A stretch of DNA of 37,757 nt from Streptomyces sp. NRRL S-87 (GTDB taxonomy: Bacteria; Actinomycetota; Actinomycetes; Streptomycetales; Streptomycetaceae): NCBI RefSeq assembly GCF_000719335.1, contig NZ_JOGB01000066.1, positions 1 through 37,757 of the forward strand, written 5' to 3'. The notes beneath the pieces were generated by a model, which was not told where the DNA came from, did not search any database, and saw only the letters and a list, made by a program, of their open reading frames with translations. Each line of letters opens with the position of its first letter. Position 1 is the stretch's first letter. Below, in pieces: positions 1-12,862 of this stretch. The translations under genes were made by a program, and so were the position numbers.

Positions 1-97
1 GGAAACGCCCGGTTACATTCCGAACCCGGAAGCTAAGCCTTTCAGCGCCGATGGTACTGCAGGGGGGACCCTGTGGGAGAGTAGGACGCCGCCGAAC
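1..97 (+). rRNA. 5S ribosomal RNA, 3' part
   Basis: The sequence matches the 3' four fifths of an actinobacterial 5S rRNA: the CCGAACCCGGAAGCTAAG core of loops B and C, the GATGGTACTGC segment and the closing GGGAGAGTAGGACGCCGCC helix. Roughly 20 to 25 bases at the 5' end lie outside the window. The 3' end is placed near base 97 from the known end of Streptomyces 5S and may be off by a few bases. It is followed after 5 nt by a tRNA, so the two are probably processed from one rRNA operon transcript. Confidence 0.95.
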
Positions 98-102
98 AAC
101 CC

Positions 103-175
103 GCCCTTTTAGCTCAGTCGGTAGAGCGTCTCCATGGTAAGGAGAAGGTCAACGGTTCGATTCCGTTAAAGGGCT
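103..175 (+). tRNA. tRNA-Thr (anticodon GGT)
   Basis: A 73-nt cloverleaf folds cleanly. The acceptor stem is GCCCTTT (103-109) with AAAGGGC (168-174) and discriminator T175. The D arm begins GCTCAGTCGGTAGAGC. The anticodon stem TCTCC/GGAGA encloses loop ATGGTAA with GGT at 136-138, and the T arm is AACGG/CCGTT around TTCGATT. GGT reads ACC/ACU threonine codons. CCA is not encoded, since CAG follows the discriminator. It lies 5 nt after the 5S rRNA and just before a terminator, so it is the last element of the rRNA operon. Confidence 0.97.
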
Positions 176-180
176 CAGAG

Positions 181-213
181 AAAAGGCCCCCGCCGGTTGG
201 CGGGGGCCTTTTT
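181..213 (+). terminator. Rho-independent terminator of the rRNA/tRNA operon
   Basis: A near-perfect stem pairs AAAAGGCCCCCGCC with GGCGGGGGCCTTTT around a GGTT loop, and the 3' arm runs into five T residues. It is the only canonical stem plus U-tract in the window and sits directly after tRNA-Thr. Read leftward it could also stop transcription from osaC. Bases 214-302 hold no gene that I can see. Confidence 0.9.
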
Positions 214-302
214 GCGTTTCCGGGGGCCGGTGGCTCACCCCAGGCGGTCGGCGGCCGCGTCGATGAAGCGCCCGGTCGGTCGCGGGCGTGCCGGGCCGCG
301 GC

Positions 303-2969
303 TCAGTCGCCCTGGCGGGGCTCCGGGACGCGGAACGCCAGGATGGCCATGTCATCCGAGGCCGGCTCGGCGGCGAAGCGCTCCACGGCGCGCAGGACGC
401 GCGAGGCGACCGCGCCGGCCGTGAGGCCCGTACACGTCGTCAGGACGTCCGCGAGGCCGTCGTCGCCCAGCATGCGCGTGCCCTCGCGGCGCTCGGTCAC
501 GCCGTCCGTCACACAGAGCAGGACGTCGCCCGGGTCGAGCGTGAGGTGCTCCTCGTAGAGCTCCAGGTCGTCCATGACGCCCAGCAGCGGCTGCGGCTCC
601 GCGGCCGGTTCGACCGTGCCGTCGGGGCGCAGGCGCAGCGGCAGGGGGTGGCCGGCGCAGACCAGCTTGAGGGCCGCCCCACCGTCGTCCTGCGGGCGCA
701 GTTCGCCGTACAGGAGCGTGAGGAACCGGCTGCGGGCGCCCTCGTCGAGGATCGCCGCGTTCAGCCGCTCCAGCACCGCCGGACCGCCGAAGCCCTCACG
801 GGCCAGCAGGCGCAGCGCGTGGCGGGCCAGGCCGGTGACCGCGGCGGCCTCCGGGCCCGTGCCGCAGACGTCGCCGATGGCGAAGCCGTACGTGCCGTCC
901 TGGATGGGGAAGACGTCGTAGAAGTCCCCGCCGACCTCGTTGCCCTCGCCCGCGGCCCGGTAGATGACCTCGACCTCCATGCCCGGGATGGCGGGCTGGC
1001 TCGGCGGCAGCAGGCTGCGCTGCAGGGAGCGGCTGATCGCCATGCGCTCGGAGTACAAGCGGGCGTTGTCGAGGGCAAGCGCGGCCCGCCGGGACAGGTC
1101 CTCGGCGAGTTCGAGGATCTCCTGGCGGAAGTGTTCCTCGGCCGGCTTCCCGAGGGTGAGCATGCCGATGACGCGGTTGCGGGCCATGAGCGGCAGGACG
1201 ACGGTCTCGCCGGCCACGGCCGCGGCCGTGGCCAGGGTGGTGCCGATGCCGGACGTGTGGTCGTGGGGCGAGCCGAGGCCGACGGTGCGCATGGACGTGC
1301 GCAGGGCGGCCTGCCGGGCAGCCTCCGAGGGGGCCGTCCAGTGGCGTACGGTCTGGTCGGCGGCCGGCTCGGGCGGCGCCATGCGGGACAGCAGTGCCTT
1401 GAGGCCGTCGATGAGCTCCTCGTCCTCGTGCAGGACGTACGACAGGAGCGGCTCGGAGGCCGGGTCCGCGATCGTGTACACGGCGCACCAGGTCGCCAGG
1501 GTGGGCACCGTCATCTGGGCCATGAGGGCCAGGGTCTGGTCCCGGTCGAGGGTGCCGGCCAGCAGGTCGGAGGCCTCGACGAGGAAGGACAGCGAGCCGC
1601 GGCGCAGCCGCTCCAGCTCGCCGAGCCGGGCGGACTCCACGGCGAGGGCGATCCGGTCGGCGGCGAACTGCAGGCGCAGGGCCTCGTCGTTGCTGTAGCG
1701 GCCGGGTGTCTCGGCGGCGACGCCGAGGGAGCCGGTGAGGCGGCCCTCGACCTTGAGGGGCACGGTGACGACGGAGCGCATGCCGGTGCCGTTCAGGAGC
1801 GGTACGGCGCCGGGGACGGCGGTGAGGTCGTCGTGGACGGCGGGCATGCGGGCGGAGCCGTACCGGCTGGTGCCGGCCTCGACGGGGACCCGGGCGAAGC
1901 GCTGGCGGGTGGAGGGCAGACCCGTGGTGGCCCGCACCTCCAGCTCGGTCTCGTCGTCCGTGGCCAGGAGGAGGAAGGCCGCGTCGCCGTCGAGCATGTC
2001 GCGGGCGCGCTCCACGGTGCGCTGGAGGAGGCTGTCGAGGTCGTCGGGGGCCGGGGAGCCGATGAAGACCTCGAACGGGTCGCCGGCGCGGGTCTCCGAC
2101 AGCTGGCCGGGGTCGGCGGGTGCGGCGGTGCGGGCCGGGGTCTGCAGCACCGCGCGCTCGGTGTCCTGGACGAGCAGGCAGACCGTCGAGGGCTCGCCGG
2201 CGGCATCGCGGACGCGCAGGTGGGAGGCGTACACGGGGATGACGCGGCCGTCGGCCCCGCGCAGCCCGTAGCTGCCCTCCCAACGGGACAGGCGCAGGGC
2301 CTCGGCGATGCCGGTGCCGGTGCCGGGGGTGTGGGGCCAGGCGGCGAGGTCGGCGAGGGGGCGGCCGGTGGCCTTGTCCGCCGAGTAGCCGAACAACTGT
2401 TCGGCGTCTTCGTTCCAGGCGGCGATCAGGCCCTGGCGGTCGATCTGGAGGACGGCGACCCGGACCCGGGTGTCGGTGACCGGGAGCTGCGCGTCGGGGA
2501 CCACGGGGCCGGCGGACCGGGTGCCGACGGGGCGGGCGGGGAGGGCGAGCTGGAACCAGACGTGCTTGCCGGCGGTGGCGTACTCGACGCCCCAGCGGTC
2601 GGCCAGCGCGGCGCAGAGCATCAGGCCGCGGCCGCCCTCGTGGTCGGGGCTGGCGTAGGCGCGGTCGGGGTGCTGGAGGGGGACCTCGCGCTCGGGGTAG
2701 TGGTCGGCCACCTCGACGCGGACGCCGTCGGCGGAGCGCAGGCACAGGACGTCGGCGCGGGTGCCGGCGTGGACCACGGCGTTGGTGACGAGTTCGCTGG
2801 TCAGGACCACGGCGTCGTCGACGATGTCGGCGAAGCCCCAGCCCTGGAGGGTGTCGCGGACGAAGGCTCGGGCCGTGGCGACCGAGCGCCCCTCGGGTTC
2901 GAAGCTCGCCGCCGCCCGGGCCGTGATCACAGCACTCCTCGTTCGTGTCGCACCACCCGGCTCCACCAT
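303..2969 (-). CDS. osaC: OsaC: RsbW-like kinase / PAS / GAF / PP2C phosphatase
   Basis: An 888-residue cytoplasmic stress-signalling protein. An RsbW-type HATPase domain comes first (about 15-145; N-box SELVTNAVVHAG, G-box GGRGLML), then a PAS domain (about 165-275, WNEDAEQLFGYSAD). Two GAF-like regions follow (about 310-650), and last a SpoIIE-type PP2C phosphatase (about 650-885) with metal motif GGDFYD near 681 and C-terminal SDDMAILAFRV. Architecture and position divergent from osaA match S. coelicolor OsaC, which as I recall binds SigB and restores its pre-stress level after osmotic shock. I chose the ATG at 2969 because GGAGGGG precedes it by 5 nt. An in-frame GTG at 2999 would add ten residues but has no clear ribosome site. 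Joining an anti-sigma kinase to a phosphatase on one chain suggests both arms of a partner switch. The family is near certain and the name is likely. Confidence 0.87.
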   Translation of the reverse strand: MVEPGGATRTRSAVITARAAASFEPEGRSVATARAFVRDTLQGWGFADIVDDAVVLTSELVTNAVVHAGTRADVLCLRSADGVRVEVADHYPEREVPLQHPDRAYASPDHEGGRGLMLCAALADRWGVEYATAGKHVWFQLALPARPVGTRSAGPVVPDAQLPVTDTRVRVAVLQIDRQGLIAAWNEDAEQLFGYSADKATGRPLADLAAWPHTPGTGTGIAEALRLSRWEGSYGLRGADGRVIPVYASHLRVRDAAGEPSTVCLLVQDTERAVLQTPARTAAPADPGQLSETRAGDPFEVFIGSPAPDDLDSLLQRTVERARDMLDGDAAFLLLATDDETELEVRATTGLPSTRQRFARVPVEAGTSRYGSARMPAVHDDLTAVPGAVPLLNGTGMRSVVTVPLKVEGRLTGSLGVAAETPGRYSNDEALRLQFAADRIALAVESARLGELERLRRGSLSFLVEASDLLAGTLDRDQTLALMAQMTVPTLATWCAVYTIADPASEPLLSYVLHEDEELIDGLKALLSRMAPPEPAADQTVRHWTAPSEAARQAALRTSMRTVGLGSPHDHTSGIGTTLATAAAVAGETVVLPLMARNRVIGMLTLGKPAEEHFRQEILELAEDLSRRAALALDNARLYSERMAISRSLQRSLLPPSQPAIPGMEVEVIYRAAGEGNEVGGDFYDVFPIQDGTYGFAIGDVCGTGPEAAAVTGLARHALRLLAREGFGGPAVLERLNAAILDEGARSRFLTLLYGELRPQDDGGAALKLVCAGHPLPLRLRPDGTVEPAAEPQPLLGVMDDLELYEEHLTLDPGDVLLCVTDGVTERREGTRMLGDDGLADVLTTCTGLTAGAVASRVLRAVERFAAEPASDDMAILAFRVPEPRQGD

Positions 2970-3187
2970 GGACCGCCCCTCCGGTGCCCGGTTCCTCACG
3001 CGCCGCCGCCCCTGCCGGGCGGACCGGGGCGGTTGGACAGTCGCCTGCCAGGTTACTTACCTTCGCCGTCTCGGCGGACGCGGTCCGCGGGGATTCCACC
3101 CGCAAGGTGCGGGTCCGGTACGAAGGTGCCGAAGTTTTATGGCCTGGTTCGGCCAGGGTGAAACACTGGGAAGGCTTGGCAAGAGGC

Positions 3188-3223
3188 GTACCCCGGTACG
3201 TACCCCGGTACGGCGGTCGACCC
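3188..3223 (-). promoter_or_regulatory. Tandem 12-bp repeat with SigB-like promoter facing osaC
   Basis: Two copies of GTACCCCGGTAC abut at 3188-3199 and 3200-3211, and their junction forms the palindrome GGTACGTACC. On the minus strand each copy reads GTACCGGGGTAC and so contains GGGTAC, the -10 element I recall for S. coelicolor SigB (GNNT, 14-16 nt, GGGTAC/T). The copy at 3205-3200 has GGGT at 3223-3220, exactly 14 nt upstream, and so fits. The second copy has no matching -35. A start here would give osaC a leader of about 220 nt. The repeat could instead be an operator for osaA, whose start is 28 bp away. Within 2970-3239 I see no gene. Confidence 0.5.
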
Positions 3224-3239
3224 TTTCGGGAGGGACACG

Positions 3240-8729
<5,490 letters not shown>

Positions 8730-8760
8730 CGCCGGCGCGGCGGCGGGGACCCCGGCAGGA

Positions 8761-8782
8761 GTTCCCGGGGCCTCCCGGGAAC
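8761..8782 (+). terminator. Hairpin after osaA
   Basis: GTTCCCGGG (8761-8769) pairs perfectly with CCCGGGAAC (8774-8782) around a 4-nt loop, 31 nt after the osaA stop. There is no U-tract, which is usual for Streptomyces terminators. It separates osaA from osaB, so osaB probably has its own promoter in 8783-8945. A TACGAT hexamer at 8872-8877 is a possible -10, but no good -35 is visible. The 216-nt gap holds no other gene. Confidence 0.6.
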
Positions 8783-8945
8783 CTTCCGTCCCGCCGCCGC
8801 GTTCCCGCTCCGGAGAGCTCCGTTCCCAGTGACATCTCGGTGACAGGGTGTGGCGATCTCGGGAGTGGGGCTACGATGACCGGCACAAGGACGGGCGGGT
8901 TCTGCGAGCCGGGGAGGCCCCCTGAGGGGGCGAGGAGGACAGGGC

Positions 8946-9629
8946 ATGGTGCAGAAGGCCAAGATCCTCCTGGTCGACGACCGACCGGAGAATCTGCTGG
9001 CGCTGGAGGCCATCCTCTCCGCGCTCGATCAGACACTGGTCCGGGCGTCGTCGGGAGAGGAAGCGCTCAAGGCGCTGCTCACGGACGATTTCGCGGTCAT
9101 CCTGCTGGACGTCCAGATGCCGGGCATGGACGGGTTCGAGACGGCCGCGCACATCAAGCGGCGGGAGCGGACCCGGGACATCCCGATCATCTTCCTGACC
9201 GCGATCAACCACGGTCCGCACCACACCTTCCGCGGGTACGCGGCGGGCGCGGTGGACTACATCTCCAAGCCGTTCGACCCGTGGGTGCTGCGGGCGAAGG
9301 TGTCGGTGTTCGTCGAGCTGTACATGAAGAACTGCCAGCTGCGGGAGCAGGCCGCGCTGCTCCGGCTCCAGCTGGAGGGCGGCGGGCACGCCGGCGCCGG
9401 CGGTTCGAAGGAGTCGGCGGGGCTGCTCGCCGAGCTGTCGGCACGGCTGGCGGCCGTCGAGGAGCAGGCCGAGGCGCTGACCAAGCAGCTCGACGACGAC
9501 TCGGCGGACGCGGCGGCGGTGGCGACCGCCGCCCACCTGGAGCGCAAGCTCACCGGGCTGCGGCGCGCGCTGGACGCCCTGGAGCCCGGCACCGGCGGGG
9601 CCTCGGCCGTGCTGCCGGCCCAGACCTGA
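8946..9629 (+). CDS. osaB: OsaB: response regulator with coiled-coil C-terminus
   Basis: A 227-residue protein. Residues 5-125 are a complete CheY-like receiver: acidic pocket Asp11/Asp12, phospho-acceptor Asp55 in LLDVQMPGMDG, Thr85 and Lys108 before Pro109. The remainder (about 130-227) has no helix-turn-helix or enzymatic motif. It is Leu/Ala/Glu-rich with heptad-like spacing (LLAELSARLAAVEEQAEALT), so I infer a coiled coil that gives dimerisation or protein-partner output. GAGGAGGA lies about 7 nt before the ATG. Its position 216 nt after osaA fits the S. coelicolor osaAB pair, where OsaB is needed for aerial growth under osmotic stress. OsaA has its own receiver, so a phosphotransfer step from OsaA to OsaB is plausible but not shown here. 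Confidence 0.9.
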   Translation: MVQKAKILLVDDRPENLLALEAILSALDQTLVRASSGEEALKALLTDDFAVILLDVQMPGMDGFETAAHIKRRERTRDIPIIFLTAINHGPHHTFRGYAAGAVDYISKPFDPWVLRAKVSVFVELYMKNCQLREQAALLRLQLEGGGHAGAGGSKESAGLLAELSARLAAVEEQAEALTKQLDDDSADAAAVATAAHLERKLTGLRRALDALEPGTGGASAVLPAQT

Positions 9630-9661
9630 CGTACCTCGGGTCCGCCGCCCGGACCTGACGC

Positions 9662-9691
9662 CGCGTCGACCGGGGGTGCACGGCCGACGCG
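9662..9691 (+). terminator. Hairpin after osaB
   Basis: CGCGTCG (9662-9668) pairs with CGACGCG (9685-9691), extended by two more G-C pairs after a mismatch, 33 nt beyond the osaB stop. No U-tract follows. A shorter hairpin, GGTCC/GGACC at 9639-9655, precedes it, and the 9-mer GACCTGACG occurs at both 9623 and 9652. The structure probably ends osaB transcription before the ftsK promoter. Confidence 0.5.
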
Positions 9692-9768
9692 ACGTCAAAC
9701 CGCCACCCGCGTGGGCGACACGAACGGGTGAAGGGGTGGGCACACGTGTCCCGGGTCTCCAACACCGG

Positions 9769-9774
9769 TACCCT
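9769..9774 (+). promoter_or_regulatory. -10 element of a probable leaderless ftsK promoter
   Basis: TACCCT lies 7 nt before the ATG at 9782, so transcription would begin at or next to the start codon. No Shine-Dalgarno sequence precedes that ATG. The -35 region (GTGTCC at 9746-9751) is poor. Confidence 0.5.
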
Positions 9775-9781
9775 CGCCCCC

Positions 9782-12532
9782 ATGGCCTCACGTACGTCCG
9801 GCAAGGGTTCCCAGGGCACGGCGGGCACCGCGAAGGCCCGCTCCGGCCGTACCCCGGCGGCGAAGAAGGCCGCCCCCGCGCGCAAGCCGCCCGCGAAGAA
9901 GGCGGCGCCCGCCAAGCGGGCCCCGGTCAAGAAGGCGGCGGCTCCGCCGAAGGCGGCGCCGTCCCCCACCGGAGGCGTCGTCCGGGTCGTGCGCGCCCTC
10001 TGGCTCGGGGCGGCGCACGCGGTGGGTTCGGTGCTGCGCGGCTTCGGCCGCGGCGCGAAGAACCTCGACCCCGTGCACCGCAAGGACGGTCTCGCGCTGC
10101 TGCTCCTCGGCCTCGCCCTGATCGTCGCCGCGGGCACCTGGTCCAACCTGCGCGGTCCCGTCGGCGAACTGGTCACCATGCTCGTCACCGGCGCGTTCGG
10201 CCGGCTCGACCTGCTGGTCCCGCTGCTCCTGGGCGCCATGGCCGTCCGTCTCGTCCGGCACCCCGAACAGGTCGACGCCAACGGCCGCATCGGCATCGGC
10301 CTGACCGCCCTCGTCGTCGGCGTGCTCGGACAGGTGCACATCGCCTGCGGCTCGCCCGGCCGGGACGCCGGCAGCGCCGCCATCCGCGACGCGGGCGGCC
10401 TGATCGGCTGGGGAGCCTCCCAGCCGCTGGTCTTCACCATGGGCGCGCCGCTGGCCGTGCCCATGCTCGTGCTGCTCACCGTCTTCGGCCTCCTGGTGGT
10501 CACCGCCACCCCGGTCAACGCCGTCCCGCAGCGGCTGCGCCAGTTGGGCGTACGGCTCGGGGTCGTGGCACCGCTGGAGGAGGACCCGTACGAGGCCGGC
10601 GCCGACCGGCACGACGAGGCGCAGTGGCGGGCCCGCACCCGACGGGGCGGCCGTCCCGACGCCGGCGCGGGCGACGGGGACGGCGCCGACGGCCCGGAGC
10701 AGGCCGAGGAGCAGGCGCTCGCCAGGCGCCGCCGGACCCGCCGGCCCTCGGGGCAGCCCGCCCTGGACCGGCCGATGGACGCGGTGGACGTGGCCGCGGC
10801 GGCCGCCGCGGCCCTCGACGGGGCCGTGCTCAACGGGCTGCCGCCGTCGCCGCTGGTCGCCGACCTGACCCACGGCGTGTCCGTCGACCGCCCCGCGGGC
10901 AGGCCGGCGGAGACCACGGCACCGGTGCCGGCGCCCGCGGCGGCCGTGCCGACGGCCCGCGAGGCACGGCCCCCGGTCGTTCCGGACCTCACCAAGTCCG
11001 CGCCCGAGGTGTCCGACCCGCTGCCGCCGCGGGCCGAACAGCTGCAGTTGCGCGGCGACATCACGTACGCGCTGCCCTCGCTGAACCTGCTGGAGAAGGG
11101 CGGCCCCGGCAAGACCCGCAGCGCCGCGAACGACGCGGTGGTCGCCTCGCTCACGAACGTCTTCTCGGAGTTCAAGGTCGACGCCGCCGTCACGGGCTTC
11201 ACCCGCGGACCGACGGTCACCCGGTACGAGGTGGAGCTCGGCCCCGCCGTGAAGGTCGAGCGGATCACCGCCCTGACCAAGAACATCGCGTACGCCGTGG
11301 CCAGCCCGGACGTGCGGATCATCAGCCCGATCCCCGGCAAGTCCGCGGTCGGCATCGAGATCCCCAACACCGACCGCGAGATGGTCAACCTCGGCGACGT
11401 GCTCCGGCTGGCGGAGTCGGCGGAGGACGACCACCCGATGCTGGTGGCCCTCGGCAAGGACGTCGAGGGCGGCTACGTCATGGCCAACCTCGCGAAGATG
11501 CCGCACGTGCTGGTGGCCGGCGCCACCGGCTCCGGCAAGTCGTCCTGCATCAACTGCCTGATCACGTCGATCATGGTGCGGGCCACGCCGGAGGACGTGC
11601 GGATGGTGCTGGTCGACCCCAAGCGGGTCGAGCTGACCGCGTACGAGGGCATCCCGCACCTGATCACCCCGATCATCACCAATCCCAAGCGGGCTGCCGA
11701 GGCCCTGCAGTGGGTGGTGCGCGAGATGGACCTGCGCTACGACGACCTGGCGGCCTTCGGCTTCCGGCACATCGACGACTTCAACGAGGCCATCAGGAAC
11801 GGCAAGGTCAAGCTGCCCCCGGGCAGCGAGCGGGAGCTGAGCCCGTACCCGTACCTGCTGGTGATCGTCGACGAGCTGGCCGACCTGATGATGGTCGCCC
11901 CGCGCGACGTCGAGGACGCGATCGTCCGCATCACCCAGCTGGCCCGCGCGGCCGGCATCCACCTGGTGCTCGCCACCCAGCGGCCCTCGGTGGACGTGGT
12001 CACCGGTCTGATCAAGGCGAACGTGCCCTCGCGGCTGGCCTTCGCGACCTCCTCGCTGGCGGACAGCCGCGTCATCCTCGACCAGCCCGGGGCCGAGAAG
12101 CTCATCGGCAAGGGCGACGGGCTGTTCCTGCCGATGGGGGCCAACAAGCCGGTCCGGCTGCAGGGCGCCTTCGTGACCGAGGGCGAGATCCAGGCGGTCG
12201 TGCAGCACTGCAAGGACCAGATGGCGCCGGTCTTCCGGGACGACGTCACGGTCGGGCAGAAGCAGAAGAAGGAGATCGACGAGGAGATCGGCGACGACCT
12301 CGACCTGCTGTGCCAGGCGGCCGAGCTGGTCGTCTCCACCCAGTTCGGCTCGACCTCGATGCTCCAGCGCAAGCTGCGGGTGGGCTTCGCGAAGGCCGGG
12401 CGGCTCATGGACCTGATGGAGTCGCGCGGGGTGGTGGGGCCCAGCGAGGGCTCCAAGGCCCGGGACGTGCTGGTCAAGCCGGACGAGCTGGACGGGGTGC
12501 TGGCCGTGATCCGCGGGGAGACCGAGGCGTAG
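9782..12532 (+). CDS. ftsK: FtsK/SpoIIIE DNA translocase
   Basis: A 916-residue septal DNA pump that moves chromosomes across closing septa, which in Streptomyces matters mostly during sporulation. A Lys/Ala/Pro-rich, histone-H1-like tail (about 15-60) comes first. Four hydrophobic segments (about 105-260) anchor the protein, and an Ala/Pro/acidic linker follows. The motor has Walker A GATGSGKS (580-587) and Walker B with Asp697-Glu698 in LLVIVDELADLM. A winged-helix gamma domain (about 845-916, STSMLQRKLRVGFAKAGRLMD) reads polar DNA sequences in this family. A GTG at 9728 would extend the frame by 18 residues. I prefer ATG 9782 because TACCCT lies 7 nt upstream and the extension has no membrane or basic character. 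It is probably monocistronic, since a hairpin follows the stop. Confidence 0.97.
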   Translation: MASRTSGKGSQGTAGTAKARSGRTPAAKKAAPARKPPAKKAAPAKRAPVKKAAAPPKAAPSPTGGVVRVVRALWLGAAHAVGSVLRGFGRGAKNLDPVHRKDGLALLLLGLALIVAAGTWSNLRGPVGELVTMLVTGAFGRLDLLVPLLLGAMAVRLVRHPEQVDANGRIGIGLTALVVGVLGQVHIACGSPGRDAGSAAIRDAGGLIGWGASQPLVFTMGAPLAVPMLVLLTVFGLLVVTATPVNAVPQRLRQLGVRLGVVAPLEEDPYEAGADRHDEAQWRARTRRGGRPDAGAGDGDGADGPEQAEEQALARRRRTRRPSGQPALDRPMDAVDVAAAAAAALDGAVLNGLPPSPLVADLTHGVSVDRPAGRPAETTAPVPAPAAAVPTAREARPPVVPDLTKSAPEVSDPLPPRAEQLQLRGDITYALPSLNLLEKGGPGKTRSAANDAVVASLTNVFSEFKVDAAVTGFTRGPTVTRYEVELGPAVKVERITALTKNIAYAVASPDVRIISPIPGKSAVGIEIPNTDREMVNLGDVLRLAESAEDDHPMLVALGKDVEGGYVMANLAKMPHVLVAGATGSGKSSCINCLITSIMVRATPEDVRMVLVDPKRVELTAYEGIPHLITPIITNPKRAAEALQWVVREMDLRYDDLAAFGFRHIDDFNEAIRNGKVKLPPGSERELSPYPYLLVIVDELADLMMVAPRDVEDAIVRITQLARAAGIHLVLATQRPSVDVVTGLIKANVPSRLAFATSSLADSRVILDQPGAEKLIGKGDGLFLPMGANKPVRLQGAFVTEGEIQAVVQHCKDQMAPVFRDDVTVGQKQKKEIDEEIGDDLDLLCQAAELVVSTQFGSTSMLQRKLRVGFAKAGRLMDLMESRGVVGPSEGSKARDVLVKPDELDGVLAVIRGETEA

Positions 12533-12547
12533 CGTCGGCACGCTCCG

Positions 12548-12568
12548 GGGCGCACCGCGGGTGCGCCC
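12548..12568 (+). terminator. Hairpin after ftsK
   Basis: GGGCGCACC (12548-12556) pairs perfectly with GGTGCGCCC (12560-12568) around a 3-nt loop, 15 nt after the ftsK stop. No U-tract follows. It is likely to end ftsK transcription. Confidence 0.6.
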
Positions 12569-12754
12569 GGGGTGTGCCGGGGGCGTGGTGGGGCGGATTC
12601 CGTGAGGGTTCCGCGTCCGGTTCGTAAGGACTTCCGGGAGTGTCCGGCCAGTCTCACCCGTAAGGGATCGGGGGGCAACCGTTTCCCTTGGTCGTGCGTC
12701 AAGTTGAGTGGAAAGGGCGGTGCCGCCCCGCAGGCTCCGCCGACGGGCTGCGAA

Positions 12755-12822
12755 ACGCCATACGGATGGCGTACGCGGTCCGCGCTCCCGGTTGCTCCAC
12801 CCTTTCGTCACCCCCCTAGACT
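12755..12822 (+). promoter_or_regulatory. Operator-like inverted repeat and promoter before the RodZ-like gene
   Basis: The 330-nt gap 12533-12862 holds no credible gene but contains structure. ACGCCAT (12755-12761) and ATGGCGT (12766-12772) form a perfect inverted repeat with a 4-bp spacer. TTGCTC (12792-12797) and TAGACT (12817-12822) resemble -35 and -10 elements but are 19 nt apart. A second inverted repeat, GGGCGG/CCGCCC, lies at 12715-12728. The order of palindrome then promoter suggests a regulator site. The regulator is unknown. Confidence 0.45.
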
Positions 12823-12862
12823 GGACATCCAGCAGGTGGCTACACGCTCGAAAGGCGCCCTC

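Noticed and set aside
9788..12811. A 1,007-codon open frame on the minus strand opposite ftsK
   Set aside because: His/Leu/Asp-biased antisense of a highly conserved gene, extending through the ftsK terminator.
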